Source: a virus | Strand: one strand, 5' to 3' | DNA: 47,520 nt | IMG/VR virus record: IMGVR_UViG_3300024262_000051 | Coordinates: 1-47,520 of that record | Part shown: positions 1-6,220 of the stretch, piece by piece | Layout of the letters: every line of letters begins with the position of its first letter | Position numbering within the stretch: position 1 is the first letter of the stretch | Position numbers and translations under genes: made by a program | The notes under the pieces: generated by a model | Seen by the model: the letters and a program-made list of their open reading frames with translations, nothing else | Database searches by the model: none | Told to the model about the DNA's origin: nothing

Positions 1-321
1 GGTAATTCAAACAAATATCACGTGTGCCTAAACAAGGGAAACGTTATTGAATTCCGCCTACCTGCCCGATTCCAATCAGTAAAACAAATGATGCGCAGAT
101 ACGAGATGATGTACGAATTGGTTGATTTCAGCGTAAACAATCCCAATGGAAGTTTCAAGACGTTTCTCAATAAAGTAGAACCTATCCTAATGGCGATGTA
201 CGACAGAGACCAAGCCAAGGTGACCGAGATAATGACCTTAGCAGTATCATTCCAAAAGCATATCAACACAGGCAGGGTGACCGAGGATATCCAAGGATGG
301 TTAGCACCAAGGGTATGGTAG
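1..321 (+). CDS. Hypothetical early protein, 5' end cut by the window
   Basis: The frame is open to the left edge, and the only in-frame start in view is a GTG at 22, so the true start probably lies outside the window. At least 99 residues are visible: a charged, helical protein with a Met/Arg-rich stretch (MMRRYEMMYE) and no motif I recognise. It stops at 321, ten bases before a palindrome copy and about 34 bases before a hammerhead ribozyme, so its mRNA would carry both elements just after the stop codon. Function unknown. Confidence 0.7.
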   Translation, partial: GNSNKYHVCLNKGNVIEFRLPARFQSVKQMMRRYEMMYELVDFSVNNPNGSFKTFLNKVEPILMAMYDRDQAKVTEIMTLAVSFQKHINTGRVTEDIQGWLAPRVW

Positions 322-330
322 AAAAGAGGG

Positions 331-350
331 TAGTGTCTTCAAGGACACTA
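331..350 (+). repeat. Dispersed palindrome copy 1 (20-bp form)
   Basis: TAGTGTCTTCAAGGACACTA. As RNA it forms a 7-bp stem (UAGUGUC/GACACUA) that can extend by a U-G pair to a UCAA loop. The same 20-mer occurs reverse-complemented at 14134-14153. It is not followed by a T-run, so it is not a classical terminator here. It sits just upstream of the hammerhead ribozyme. Confidence 0.9.
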
Positions 351-354
351 TCCT

Positions 355-405
355 CCTGTCCACAGGTGAGTGCCTGTGCTGATGAGTCCCAAAGGACGAA
401 ACAGG
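355..405 (+). ncRNA. Type III hammerhead ribozyme
   Basis: All conserved core parts are present in order. Stem III 5' strand is CCUG (355-358), followed by U359 and C360, giving a GUC cleavage site with cutting expected after 360. Stem I is CACAGG (361-366) with CCUGUG (373-378), loop UGAGUG. The core CUGAUGA is at 379-385. Stem II is GUCC (386-389) with GGAC (394-397), loop CAAA. The core GAAA is at 398-401 and stem III 3' strand is CAGG (402-405). The A401-U359 pair plus four further pairs close stem III. The open stem III makes it type III. It lies in the gap between two early genes. Cleavage would leave a 2',3'-cyclic phosphate about 10 nt after the 331-350 hairpin, and a 5'-OH leader of 67 nt before the next start codon. 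Activity is inferred from structure only. Confidence 0.87.
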
Positions 406-427
406 AAACCAAAAAAATCAAATCAAA

Positions 428-622
428 ATGAAAAAAGTAAGCAAAGTTTTAATGGCGTTAATGTTGGCAGTGGTAACATTCAACGCAGGTCGTTTCATCT
501 TGGCGTTATTCCAAGAAGTAAGTTCCGTACCACAATTCATCTCAGGATGTATCGTAATCGGATTCTTGGTGACCCTATTGTATTGTGTAGTAGTTCTAAT
601 GTTCGCAAAGGATGGAAAGTAA
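428..622 (+). CDS. Small membrane protein, two TM helices (holin candidate)
   Basis: A 64-aa protein with two hydrophobic segments, at about residues 7-27 and 37-59, a basic N-terminus (MKKVSK) and a short charged tail (AKDGK). The start is supported by the A-rich leader ATCAAATCAAAATG that precedes many genes in this block. Two helices, small size and a position about 500 bases before a transglycosylase-like gene would fit a holin. There is no family-specific motif, so that role is inference only. Its stop overlaps the next small gene by 11 bases. Confidence 0.7.
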   Translation: MKKVSKVLMALMLAVVTFNAGRFILALFQEVSSVPQFISGCIVIGFLVTLLYCVVVLMFAKDGK

Positions 623-773
623 GCAGTACTACAAAGTAAGATACGCAGGTAAAGATATCTGTAATATCTCTGCACATTCAAAATGGGAAGCCATTGACCG
701 AGTGTTCAACGACAACATCTCAAGGTATCCTTGGATAGTACGTCAGAAATTAACCGCAGTATTAACACGATAA
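612..773 (+). CDS. Hypothetical 53-aa protein
   Basis: A short frame starting at ATG 612 inside the end of the preceding membrane-protein gene, in another frame, and stopping with TAA at 771-773, twelve bases before the next start. The product is basic, with several aromatic residues (QYYKVRYAGKD near the N-terminus, YPWIVRQKL near the C-terminus). It fills what would otherwise be a 160-base gap in a tightly packed region, which is the main support. Function unknown. Confidence 0.6.
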   Translation: MESKQYYKVRYAGKDICNISAHSKWEAIDRVFNDNISRYPWIVRQKLTAVLTR

Positions 774-784
774 ATCAAATCATT

Positions 785-1111
785 ATGTATAAAGTAACAC
801 TACAATTCGAAACCTGTAAACCATCCTACAAAGGAAAGAGTTTATGGACACTAACAAAAGAGTTCAACGACCTTCGCCACTGCGACAATTTTATTGCGCA
901 TATGCACCGAACCAAGGGATATCTCCTTGACGAGTGTTGGTACGATTCAGGATTCCCATTCAATGAGGGAGACACGTACTACACGATAGAAGACAACGAG
1001 GTTGTGATGTCTTGTTGGGATGACATAAGCGAGGAATTATTTGACAAGAACAAACTATACTTTGTCAGTAAGACACAAGCACAGAAGTATATAACACAAA
1101 CAACTATTTAA
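785..1111 (+). CDS. Hypothetical 108-aa protein
   Basis: The start is placed at ATG 785 (MYKVTLQF), after the leader AAATCAAATCATT. A longer version from 731 would overlap the previous gene and adds an unconvincing N-terminus. The protein is acidic and rich in aromatic residues, with a central stretch around DECWYDSGFPFNEGDTYYTI. Near its end it contains FVSKTQ, reminiscent of the VSSKT peptide encoded by the palindrome repeat, but the DNA there is not palindromic. The next gene starts 2 bases after its stop. Function unknown. Confidence 0.75.
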   Translation: MYKVTLQFETCKPSYKGKSLWTLTKEFNDLRHCDNFIAHMHRTKGYLLDECWYDSGFPFNEGDTYYTIEDNEVVMSCWDDISEELFDKNKLYFVSKTQAQKYITQTTI

Positions 1112-1112
1112 G

Positions 1113-1625
1113 ATGAGACAGATTAAAATTTTAGCAGGAGTAGTCACGGTATCCGTGCTTGGGTTTGCATCATACGACAAGCCAACTGCAGATTCAGAAC
1201 AATGTGTTATAGAAGATACAATCTCACCCGAGATTGTGTCCTCAAAGACACAAACCGATTGGGAATTATTTGTTGAAGCAGTAATCCAAGTCGAGAGTAG
1301 CGGGAATGATTCTGCATACAACGAAAAAGAGAAAGCGGTAGGTTGCCTACAGATACGTCCTATTATGGTGCGTGAGGTGAACAGAGTGCTGAGAAGAAAC
1401 GACATTATGTTTCGTTACACAATGGAAGACCGATGGGACAGAGAGATGTCAATCGAGATGTTTGAAATTATGGCGGAGCAGGTTGAGTGTTGCGAGGGAT
1501 TGACTCAGGAAGAATTCTTTGAGGTGGTTGCCCGTAAATGGAATGGCGGAGGAAGAGGTCACAAGAAGCCATCAACTGAAGTGTATTGGGAACGAGTGAA
1601 AAATAAATTTGGTAGTTTAAATTAA
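1113..1625 (+). CDS. Lytic transglycosylase-like lysozyme (SLT type)
   Basis: A 170-aa protein with an N-terminal hydrophobic segment (about residues 5-20) that could be a signal or anchor. A linker follows, then a small transglycosylase-like domain from about residue 48: VIQVESSG with the candidate catalytic Glu, then AYNEKEKAVGCLQI, the usual N-terminal half of the SLT/lysozyme-like fold, and a later KWNGGGRGH segment. Enzymes of this kind cleave the glycan strands of peptidoglycan; here it would act in the periplasm for lysis. The linker at residues 42-46 (VSSKT) is encoded by a palindrome copy. It is small for an SLT domain, and endolysin versus another peptidoglycan role cannot be decided from sequence. 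Confidence 0.8.
   Translation: MRQIKILAGVVTVSVLGFASYDKPTADSEQCVIEDTISPEIVSSKTQTDWELFVEAVIQVESSGNDSAYNEKEKAVGCLQIRPIMVREVNRVLRRNDIMFRYTMEDRWDREMSIEMFEIMAEQVECCEGLTQEEFFEVVARKWNGGGRGHKKPSTEVYWERVKNKFGSLN
1236..1251 (+). repeat. Dispersed palindrome copy 2 (one-base variant)
   Basis: GTGTCCTCAAAGACAC, one substitution from the main form, with outer arms extended to TTGTGTC/GACACAA. It is read in frame as V-S-S-K-T, in the linker between the N-terminal hydrophobic segment and the catalytic domain of the transglycosylase-like protein. Confidence 0.85.
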
Positions 1626-1639
1626 TTAAACTATCTTTG
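1608..1639 (+). promoter_or_regulatory. Bacteroidetes-type promoter
   Basis: TTTG at 1608-1611, a 20-base gap, then TATCTTTG at 1632-1639, matching the Bacteroidetes -33 TTTG / -7 TAnnTTTG consensus. The start codon of the amidotransferase fusion gene lies 29 bases downstream, and the -33 box overlaps the end of the preceding gene. Confidence 0.72.
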
Positions 1640-1667
1640 TACAATAATTAAACAAAATCTAATCATT

Positions 1668-2747
1668 ATGTGTGTAATCATTATCAAACAACGAGGTCGC
1701 AAGGTATCGCAAGAAGTCCTAAAGAAATCATCAACTGTCAATCCTGATGGGTTGGGCATTGTTTGGTTGGACACCTTTGAGGTAACCTATCACGACTCTA
1801 AAGAGTACAAGAAACTATTAACTGACCGACCATACATTGCGCATTTCAGATACGCAACTGTCGGCAAGATTAACCGAGCGAACACACATCCATTTGTGTG
1901 CGGTAAGAACACAGACGAACTGCTGATGATGAACGGAACCATCAAAGGGTTGGGCAACGACAACAAGACAGATAGCAAGGTACTTGCTGAGATGTTAGGT
2001 GATATGCCAAGAGACCAATGGAAAACTGAACTTGAGAAGTATGAGTGCAGGTTTGTCAGCATCAACACCAAGACAAAATCGTATCAGGTATACAATCGTC
2101 ACCTGTACACCAACAGAGATGGCGTGTGGTTCTCAAAAGACAACGTCCTACTTGACAACGTGGTTGCAGTGTACGGAACATTAAAGAAAGGTTATAGCAA
2201 CTACTACGGTCACCTTTACAACTCTAACTTTGTTGGCTCAGGCAAGACCAAGGATAAGTATCCTCTAATCATTAAGGGGTTGCCTTTCTTGGTAAATCAA
2301 AAGGGAGTGGGACACAACGTGGCGGTAGACGTATTCAAAGTAAGTGACTCTACCTTAGCGAAGTTAGATATCCTTGAGGGTCATCCGAGGTGGTACAAGC
2401 GTGAACAGATTCAGGTAGTCATACAGGGTAAAGAAGTTACTGCGTGGACATACTTTAACCCAAAACAAATTGGAAGTGGGGAGGTAATGCACAAGACATT
2501 TCTTCAGAAGCCCATTCCAAAATCTTTTACACTATCCAAGTCCAAGACAGTGTCTTCAAAGACACAAAAAGAATGCACACAACTTTCTTATTTCGATGAG
2601 GTCTTTGATGAAAGGGAAGAGGTTTATGTAGAGAAGCCATCCTGCATTGATTGTTTCTCTGACTTGGAGTACGATGGGTTTAACCATTACCATTGTAGTG
2701 CTTGTGGTGGGTGGTTCACAGATAACGAAGTAGCACTATTTAATTAA
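1668..2747 (+). CDS. Class II glutamine amidotransferase / gamma-glutamylcyclotransferase fusion with C-terminal zinc ribbon
   Basis: A 359-aa three-part protein. Residues 1-160 look like a class II (Ntn-type) glutamine amidotransferase: it starts MC, so Cys2 would be the nucleophile after Met removal, followed by NPDGLGIVW, AHFRYATVG and MMNGTI, as in YafJ-type enzymes. Residues about 165-265 look like a gamma-glutamylcyclotransferase / AIG2-like domain, with the YGTLKKG signature, a conserved LDILEGHP acidic position and a closing AWTYF strand. After a Ser/Lys-rich linker, residues about 325-347 form a CxxC...CxxC zinc ribbon. The linker carries a palindrome copy read as VSSKT. It is preceded by its own promoter. 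Both domains act on glutamine or gamma-glutamyl groups, so modification or removal of such groups is a reasonable idea; the substrate is unknown. Confidence 0.8.
   Translation: MCVIIIKQRGRKVSQEVLKKSSTVNPDGLGIVWLDTFEVTYHDSKEYKKLLTDRPYIAHFRYATVGKINRANTHPFVCGKNTDELLMMNGTIKGLGNDNKTDSKVLAEMLGDMPRDQWKTELEKYECRFVSINTKTKSYQVYNRHLYTNRDGVWFSKDNVLLDNVVAVYGTLKKGYSNYYGHLYNSNFVGSGKTKDKYPLIIKGLPFLVNQKGVGHNVAVDVFKVSDSTLAKLDILEGHPRWYKREQIQVVIQGKEVTAWTYFNPKQIGSGEVMHKTFLQKPIPKSFTLSKSKTVSSKTQKECTQLSYFDEVFDEREEVYVEKPSCIDCFSDLEYDGFNHYHCSACGGWFTDNEVALFN
2548..2573 (+). repeat. Dispersed palindrome copy 3 with shared flanks
   Basis: The exact 16-mer GTGTCTTCAAAGACAC lies at 2550-2565. Together with CA before and AAAAAGAA after, this 26-base block is identical to 6966-6991. 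It is read as T-V-S-S-K-T-Q-K-E in the linker between the cyclotransferase and zinc-ribbon parts of its host gene. Confidence 0.92.
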
Positions 2748-2764
2748 CTTAAAATCAAAACAAA

Positions 2765-3061
2765 ATGAAAAAAATCACAAGAGATTCGGTTGATGCATTT
2801 ATGAATGCAAGACCTTTCCGCAAAGACAACACAGAGGTGACGGTATTAGACAACGTTACCATTTTAAAACTATTCGGTAACGAAATTGCCTACCGATACA
2901 ATGACCCTGAGAGAACTTTGTCCATCACCAATGCAGGGTGGTTCAGTAACACAACAAAAGAAAGGTTGAATGGAATTCCTAACGTGCGAATACATCAAAA
3001 GAATTTCAATTGGTATCTGAACGACAAAGAATGGGACGGAAGATTAATAGACGTAATATAA
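2765..3061 (+). CDS. Conserved phage protein of unknown function (GWFSNTTKERLN type)
   Basis: A 98-aa protein with the signature GWFSNTTKERLN followed by a WYLN..EWDG C-terminus. I recognise this pattern from small proteins found widely in phages and plasmids, with no assigned function. The start is fixed by the leader AAAATCAAAACAAAATG. It lies in a run of small early genes between the amidotransferase fusion and the replication genes. Confidence 0.8.
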   Translation: MKKITRDSVDAFMNARPFRKDNTEVTVLDNVTILKLFGNEIAYRYNDPERTLSITNAGWFSNTTKERLNGIPNVRIHQKNFNWYLNDKEWDGRLIDVI

Positions 3062-3085
3062 ACTAACAATTTAAACCAAAACAAA

Positions 3086-3367
3086 ATGAAAAAAGCAATT
3101 GTAACAACACGTGCAGTATACCACAAGACGGTATCAATTGAAGTAAGCGTTCCCTTAGAGGTGGAAGACGACAACGTAAGAGATTGGTTATTTGACAACG
3201 AGCATTTATTTATTGATGAACTTGATGACAAACTATCTAATGCCAAACTTGAATATGGATTCGGTGTCACGACAGACAACGGTATGGTTTGGAAAGAAGA
3301 AGAATCAGAAACCCGTTACGATGTCGTAGACCCTGATGGAAAGTTTACGTGGGGAGGACATTTATAA
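3086..3367 (+). CDS. Hypothetical acidic protein
   Basis: A 93-aa acidic protein. The N-terminal half is strand-rich (VSIEVSVPLEVEDD), followed by a DWLFDNEHLFIDELDDKL helix and a short GKFTWGGHL tail. It begins after the standard A-rich leader (AAACCAAAACAAAATG). No family recognised. Confidence 0.72.
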   Translation: MKKAIVTTRAVYHKTVSIEVSVPLEVEDDNVRDWLFDNEHLFIDELDDKLSNAKLEYGFGVTTDNGMVWKEEESETRYDVVDPDGKFTWGGHL

Positions 3368-3398
3368 AATTAATCACAATGAAAAAATCAAAACAATT

Positions 3399-3692
3399 AT
3401 GGACAACAGACTTATCATTACCAAACCTGACAATTTCGTATTCGTTGATATCACAGACCAAGCAGAACTCCTCTTCAACAACACGAACCTTGAACTATTT
3501 GCTTGGGACGGAATCGCAGAAGAACTTATGGACACTGTCTACCACATTCGCAGAGCAATCGAGCGAGGAGCAAGAATCGTTATCGAAGGAGGGAACATTC
3601 CCGCCAAGCGAGAAGTGAAGTGGACATCAGTAGACAAGGTGCTAATTAATGGACATTGGTACGGAAAATACGCAGATATCTTGCGTGGTTAA
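3399..3692 (+). CDS. Hypothetical 97-aa protein
   Basis: The start is chosen at ATG 3399 (MDNRLIIT), which sits after ATCAAAACAATT, the usual leader form. A start at 3336 would overlap the previous gene by 32 bases. A competing frame starting at 3379 gives a Ser/Thr-rich product unlike a folded protein and is not preferred. The chosen product mixes hydrophobic strands with helices (AWDGIAEELMDTVYHIRRAI). Function unknown. The putative promoter for the next gene overlaps its last codons. Confidence 0.7.
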   Translation: MDNRLIITKPDNFVFVDITDQAELLFNNTNLELFAWDGIAEELMDTVYHIRRAIERGARIVIEGGNIPAKREVKWTSVDKVLINGHWYGKYADILRG

Positions 3693-3711
3693 AATATTAA
3701 TACTATATTTG
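3680..3711 (+). promoter_or_regulatory. Bacteroidetes-type promoter
   Basis: CTTG at 3680-3683 (one mismatch to TTTG), a 20-base gap, then a full TATATTTG at 3704-3711. The DUF3846-like gene starts 33 bases downstream. It has the same geometry as the 1608-1639 promoter. Confidence 0.6.
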
Positions 3712-3743
3712 AACATAAGTTATACCAAATAAAATCAAATCAA

Positions 3744-3986
3744 ATGGCAACACTATTAAAATCAAACGGTAAGCGAGTAGAAGATGTGGACATCTCAACT
3801 CTTAAAGAAATGCAAGAACTCGTAGGCGGTTACATTGAAATCGTATACCTGCCCGAGGGAAAGTGTTTAATTATTAATGAAGAGGGGAACCTTTTCGGAC
3901 TCCCACTAAATCAACAAGCAACTGAACTGTATGGACATCCAATCGTGGGGGAAGTCATTTACGCACAGAGCAGTGAAATAAATTAA
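3744..3986 (+). CDS. DUF3846-like protein
   Basis: An 80-aa protein with the pattern of DUF3846: a VGGYIEIVYLP segment, then CLIINEEGNLFGLPLNQQAT and a closing IVGEVIY strand. This small domain is found in phage and plasmid proteins and has no established function. Preceded by a promoter-like element and the leader AAAATCAAATCAA. Confidence 0.72.
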   Translation: MATLLKSNGKRVEDVDISTLKEMQELVGGYIEIVYLPEGKCLIINEEGNLFGLPLNQQATELYGHPIVGEVIYAQSSEIN

Positions 3987-3992
3987 TTAAAG

Positions 3993-4346
3993 ATGAAACA
4001 TTTATTCAGACAACTTATCCTTGAGGAGAAACTCAAGGACGCACCGAACCTGAAGGTCATTCAGCAGATGCAACAGAAGGTAGATTCAGAACTTTCTATC
4101 AAAGACCTAACAGAAACAGGAATGATTATGACACGAGAGTCTTTCGAGAAATCGTATCGCAATCCACCTGCGTTAGACACCAAGTGCAAAGATGTGATGA
4201 CTTACATTGGCAAGAACTACATTCAAATGTTGAGTAACGGATTTTATTTATGGGACTATCCATCAACTAAACCGAAACGCTCAAAGAAGTTAGAGGTTGT
4301 AGAGGAAGCATTGTTCAATCACCTAATGGGAATCAATGTCAAGTAG
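3993..4346 (+). CDS. Hypothetical 117-aa protein
   Basis: A basic, mostly helical protein starting 6 bases after the previous stop. It has an N-terminal helical region rich in Gln and Lys and a Pro/Lys-rich segment (STKPKRSKK) near the end. Its 3' end overlaps the start of the Nmad1-like gene by 11 bases, suggesting co-translation. No family recognised. Confidence 0.72.
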   Translation: MKHLFRQLILEEKLKDAPNLKVIQQMQQKVDSELSIKDLTETGMIMTRESFEKSYRNPPALDTKCKDVMTYIGKNYIQMLSNGFYLWDYPSTKPKRSKKLEVVEEALFNHLMGINVK

Positions 4347-4608
4347 CAAGGAGCAGATAAAAGATGTGACAGGGAGAGTATACCGTATGCTTGCAGAAAA
4401 GAATGAGGCATACGGGAACTCAGCCCTTGAACCAATCAACATATTCTCCAAGGGGGATGCGGTTGAATCTTTACAAGCAAGGATAGACGACAAGTTAGCC
4501 CGAATAAAAAACAGAGGGGTGAATGACGAAACCGAAGACACTTTGTTTGACCTGTGCGGGTACTTAATTCTTTTAATTATTGCTAAAGAAAATTTGCACG
4601 AGAAATAA
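4336..4608 (+). CDS. Nmad1 / DUF1599-like protein
   Basis: A 90-aa helical protein with the family pattern: KNEAYGNSALEP near residue 22, then DAVESLQARIDDKLARIKN, and an acidic DETEDTLFDLCGYLILL helix. DUF1599 is also called nucleotide modification associated domain 1, a MazG-like helical fold found with nucleotide and base-modification genes in phages. Whether this phage modifies its DNA cannot be told, as no modification enzyme is recognised beside it. Confidence 0.75.
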   Translation: MSSSKEQIKDVTGRVYRMLAEKNEAYGNSALEPINIFSKGDAVESLQARIDDKLARIKNRGVNDETEDTLFDLCGYLILLIIAKENLHEK

Positions 4609-4624
4609 ACTATAATTATATTTA
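4593..4624 (+). promoter_or_regulatory. Bacteroidetes-type promoter
   Basis: TTTG at 4593-4596, a 20-base gap, then TATATTTA at 4617-4624 (one mismatch in the -7 box). The next start codon is at 4647. It overlaps the end of the preceding gene and repeats the geometry of the other two promoters. Confidence 0.55.
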
Positions 4625-4646
4625 CACATTATTAAAATCAAATCAT

Positions 4647-4865
4647 ATGTCAAAATCAAAACAGATGTTCACCGAAATGCGTGAGCAAGAAATCCAAGAC
4701 GAATTCCTTGATGATGAGTATCGCTTCAGGGAATTTCAATCAAGAGAGCGAGTGTCTTCAAAGACACCAATCGCAAACAACTCTTCAGTAGATATTTTAA
4801 AAGAACTGTTCGGGTACTTTGGAGAAATCTTTAAAGACTACGAAGCAAAAAATCAAATCAAATGA
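4647..4865 (+). CDS. Hypothetical 72-aa protein
   Basis: A highly charged protein. The N-terminal half is acidic and helical (EMREQEIQDEFLDDEYRF), residues 36-40 read VSSKT and are encoded by a palindrome copy, and the C-terminal half contains a hydrophobic helix (VDILKELFGYFGEIF). The palindrome falls at the join of the two halves. The stop overlaps the next ATG by 4 bases (ATGA). Function unknown. Confidence 0.7.
   Translation: MSKSKQMFTEMREQEIQDEFLDDEYRFREFQSRERVSSKTPIANNSSVDILKELFGYFGEIFKDYEAKNQIK
4752..4767 (+). repeat. Dispersed palindrome copy 4
   Basis: An exact GTGTCTTCAAAGACAC, read in frame as V-S-S-K-T between two helical halves of a small early protein. Confidence 0.92.
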
Positions 4866-5164
4866 AACAGAATATTTTCAATGAATATGCAACTCAATGT
4901 GCTGACCTATTCAGCATCAGCGAGGAACTCCTTTTCACTAAGAGCAAACGCAGAGATATTGTAGACGCACGTTACCTGCTATACTATATGTGTAGTGAAC
5001 GACCAATGCGTATCGTTTATATCCAAGAGTATATGTTCAGCAAAGGATACCTAATCAATCACTCATCTATTATCTACGGAATCAATCAGGTGAAGGAGCG
5101 ATTAGAAGGAGACGGAGACTACAGAAAAATAATTAAACAACTGAAGTCGTGCGTTACAGTTTAA
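4862..5164 (+). CDS. DnaA domain IV-like DNA-binding protein (first of two)
   Basis: A 100-aa protein resembling only the C-terminal DNA-binding domain of DnaA: a DLFSISEELLFTKSKRR start (the basic loop), VDARYLLYYM, then a helix-turn-helix region ending in NHSSIIYGINQVKERL, equivalent to the DnaA signature helix. There is no AAA+ ATPase part. Such stand-alone domains in phages are taken to bind the phage origin or promoters. It is translationally coupled to the previous gene (ATGA overlap) and overlaps the next by 16 bases. Confidence 0.75.
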   Translation: MKQNIFNEYATQCADLFSISEELLFTKSKRRDIVDARYLLYYMCSERPMRIVYIQEYMFSKGYLINHSSIIYGINQVKERLEGDGDYRKIIKQLKSCVTV

Positions 5165-5598
5165 AAGACATCTTTATTCAGGCATCTGATGACCCATCTT
5201 CATCTCCTCTTCACGGGAATGGATACGAGTCCTATCTTTTGTACGGGATAAAGATTGTCAAAGACAACGCAACTGAACAAATACAACTGTTGAATACTGC
5301 TAAGTCAGGAGATTTTTATCACTCTCTAAATCAGGAAGATATAAATTTATTTCACGATGGCGGTTGGAGATATGGAATATATGTTATATCTTTGTCTAAC
5401 TATCGTGCAAAACTCGATAGAATTGAGCAACAGATTAAGAAGTACGTAAACGAGAAGCCGACCTCATCTCAGAAGCAACTCGACTATTATCAATCATCAA
5501 GGCAAAACATCCTTGAGAAGTATACCGAGATGACAACTAAATTAAATCAATTAAAATCAAATCAAAATGAAAAATCAACAAGAGCAAACGACATTTGA
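5149..5598 (+). CDS. Hypothetical protein with C-terminal coiled coil
   Basis: A 149-aa protein from a GTG start that overlaps the preceding DnaA-like gene. A mixed N-terminal part contains YLLYGIKIV and FHDGGWRYGIYV. From about residue 85 there is a long helical, Gln/Lys-rich region (LDRIEQQIKKYVN, then YTEMTTKLNQLKSNQ) likely to form a coiled coil. The last 32 bases overlap the annealing-protein gene. Function unknown. Confidence 0.68.
   Translation: MRYSLKDIFIQASDDPSSSPLHGNGYESYLLYGIKIVKDNATEQIQLLNTAKSGDFYHSLNQEDINLFHDGGWRYGIYVISLSNYRAKLDRIEQQIKKYVNEKPTSSQKQLDYYQSSRQNILEKYTEMTTKLNQLKSNQNEKSTRANDI
5363..5394 (+). promoter_or_regulatory. Possible internal promoter for the recombination genes
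   Basis: GTTG at 5363-5366, a 20-base gap, then a full TATCTTTG at 5387-5394. It lies inside the preceding gene, 173 bases before the annealing-protein start. The -7 box is perfect and the -33 box has one mismatch. Confidence 0.4.
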
Positions 5599-6220
5599 AA
5601 AATTGTCAGCCATCAATGTCAATGACAAGGTGGAAAAGAAATCAAATCTAACGTACCTATCTTGGGCGTGGGCTTGGTCAGAAACAAAGAAGGTGTGTCC
5701 TGATGCGACATATCAAATCGGAATGACAGAGTATGACGAGCAACTTGGCTTTATGTGTCACACATCTGTAACTATTGGCGGAGAGACTTTAGAGATGTGG
5801 TTGCCTGTTATGGACGGAGCCAACAAGTCAATGCGTAAGGAATCATACGACTATGCAACTCGCTACGGAACTAAGACTTGTGAAGCAGCAACAACTTTCG
5901 ACATCAACAAAACATTGATGCGTTGTTTGGTTAAGAACTTGGCTATGTTCGGATTGGGAATCTACATCTATGCAGGTGAAGACTTGCCTGAATCAGAAAC
6001 TGTAACACCAACTCCCGCACCATCGACTCCCGCACAAACTCAAACGGCAGACGGAAAACTTTCGTTAAAGGTTGGTGATGAGAATTGGGATAAGGTTGTT
6101 AAGTACGTGACTGAGAACAAAGAGATGGGCATCAAGAAGATTGTCGATGCATTGTCTATCAAGTACACCATCACCAACTTGGTTAAGAATAATCTAACTA
6201 AAATCGTAACAGGAAAATGA
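5567..6220 (+). CDS. Single-strand annealing protein, DUF1071 / Sak3-like
   Basis: A 217-aa protein with the DUF1071 pattern: LSAINVNDKVEKK followed by LTYLSWAWAWSETKK near the start, an EMWLPVMDGANKSM segment, and the conserved NKTLMRCLVKNLAMFGLGIYIYAGEDLP block. A Thr/Pro/Ala linker (about residues 145-160) leads to a small helical C-terminal domain. These are phage recombinases that anneal complementary single strands during replication and repair. It is followed with a 4-base overlap by a PD-(D/E)XK exonuclease, the usual two-gene recombination module, and an SSB-like gene comes next. Confidence 0.8.
   Translation: MKNQQEQTTFEKLSAINVNDKVEKKSNLTYLSWAWAWSETKKVCPDATYQIGMTEYDEQLGFMCHTSVTIGGETLEMWLPVMDGANKSMRKESYDYATRYGTKTCEAATTFDINKTLMRCLVKNLAMFGLGIYIYAGEDLPESETVTPTPAPSTPAQTQTADGKLSLKVGDENWDKVVKYVTENKEMGIKKIVDALSIKYTITNLVKNNLTKIVTGK

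Noticed and set aside
370-639. 89-aa frame across the hammerhead and the small membrane-protein gene
   Set aside because: It runs through the ribozyme in a different frame and overlaps the membrane protein, which has the standard leader and a clear two-helix pattern.
731-784. Earlier start of the 108-aa gene
   Set aside because: It would overlap the preceding small gene, and the start at 785 has the common leader.
5184-5200. CTGATGA box inside the 149-aa gene
   Set aside because: No GAAA box or paired stems follow at a hammerhead spacing.
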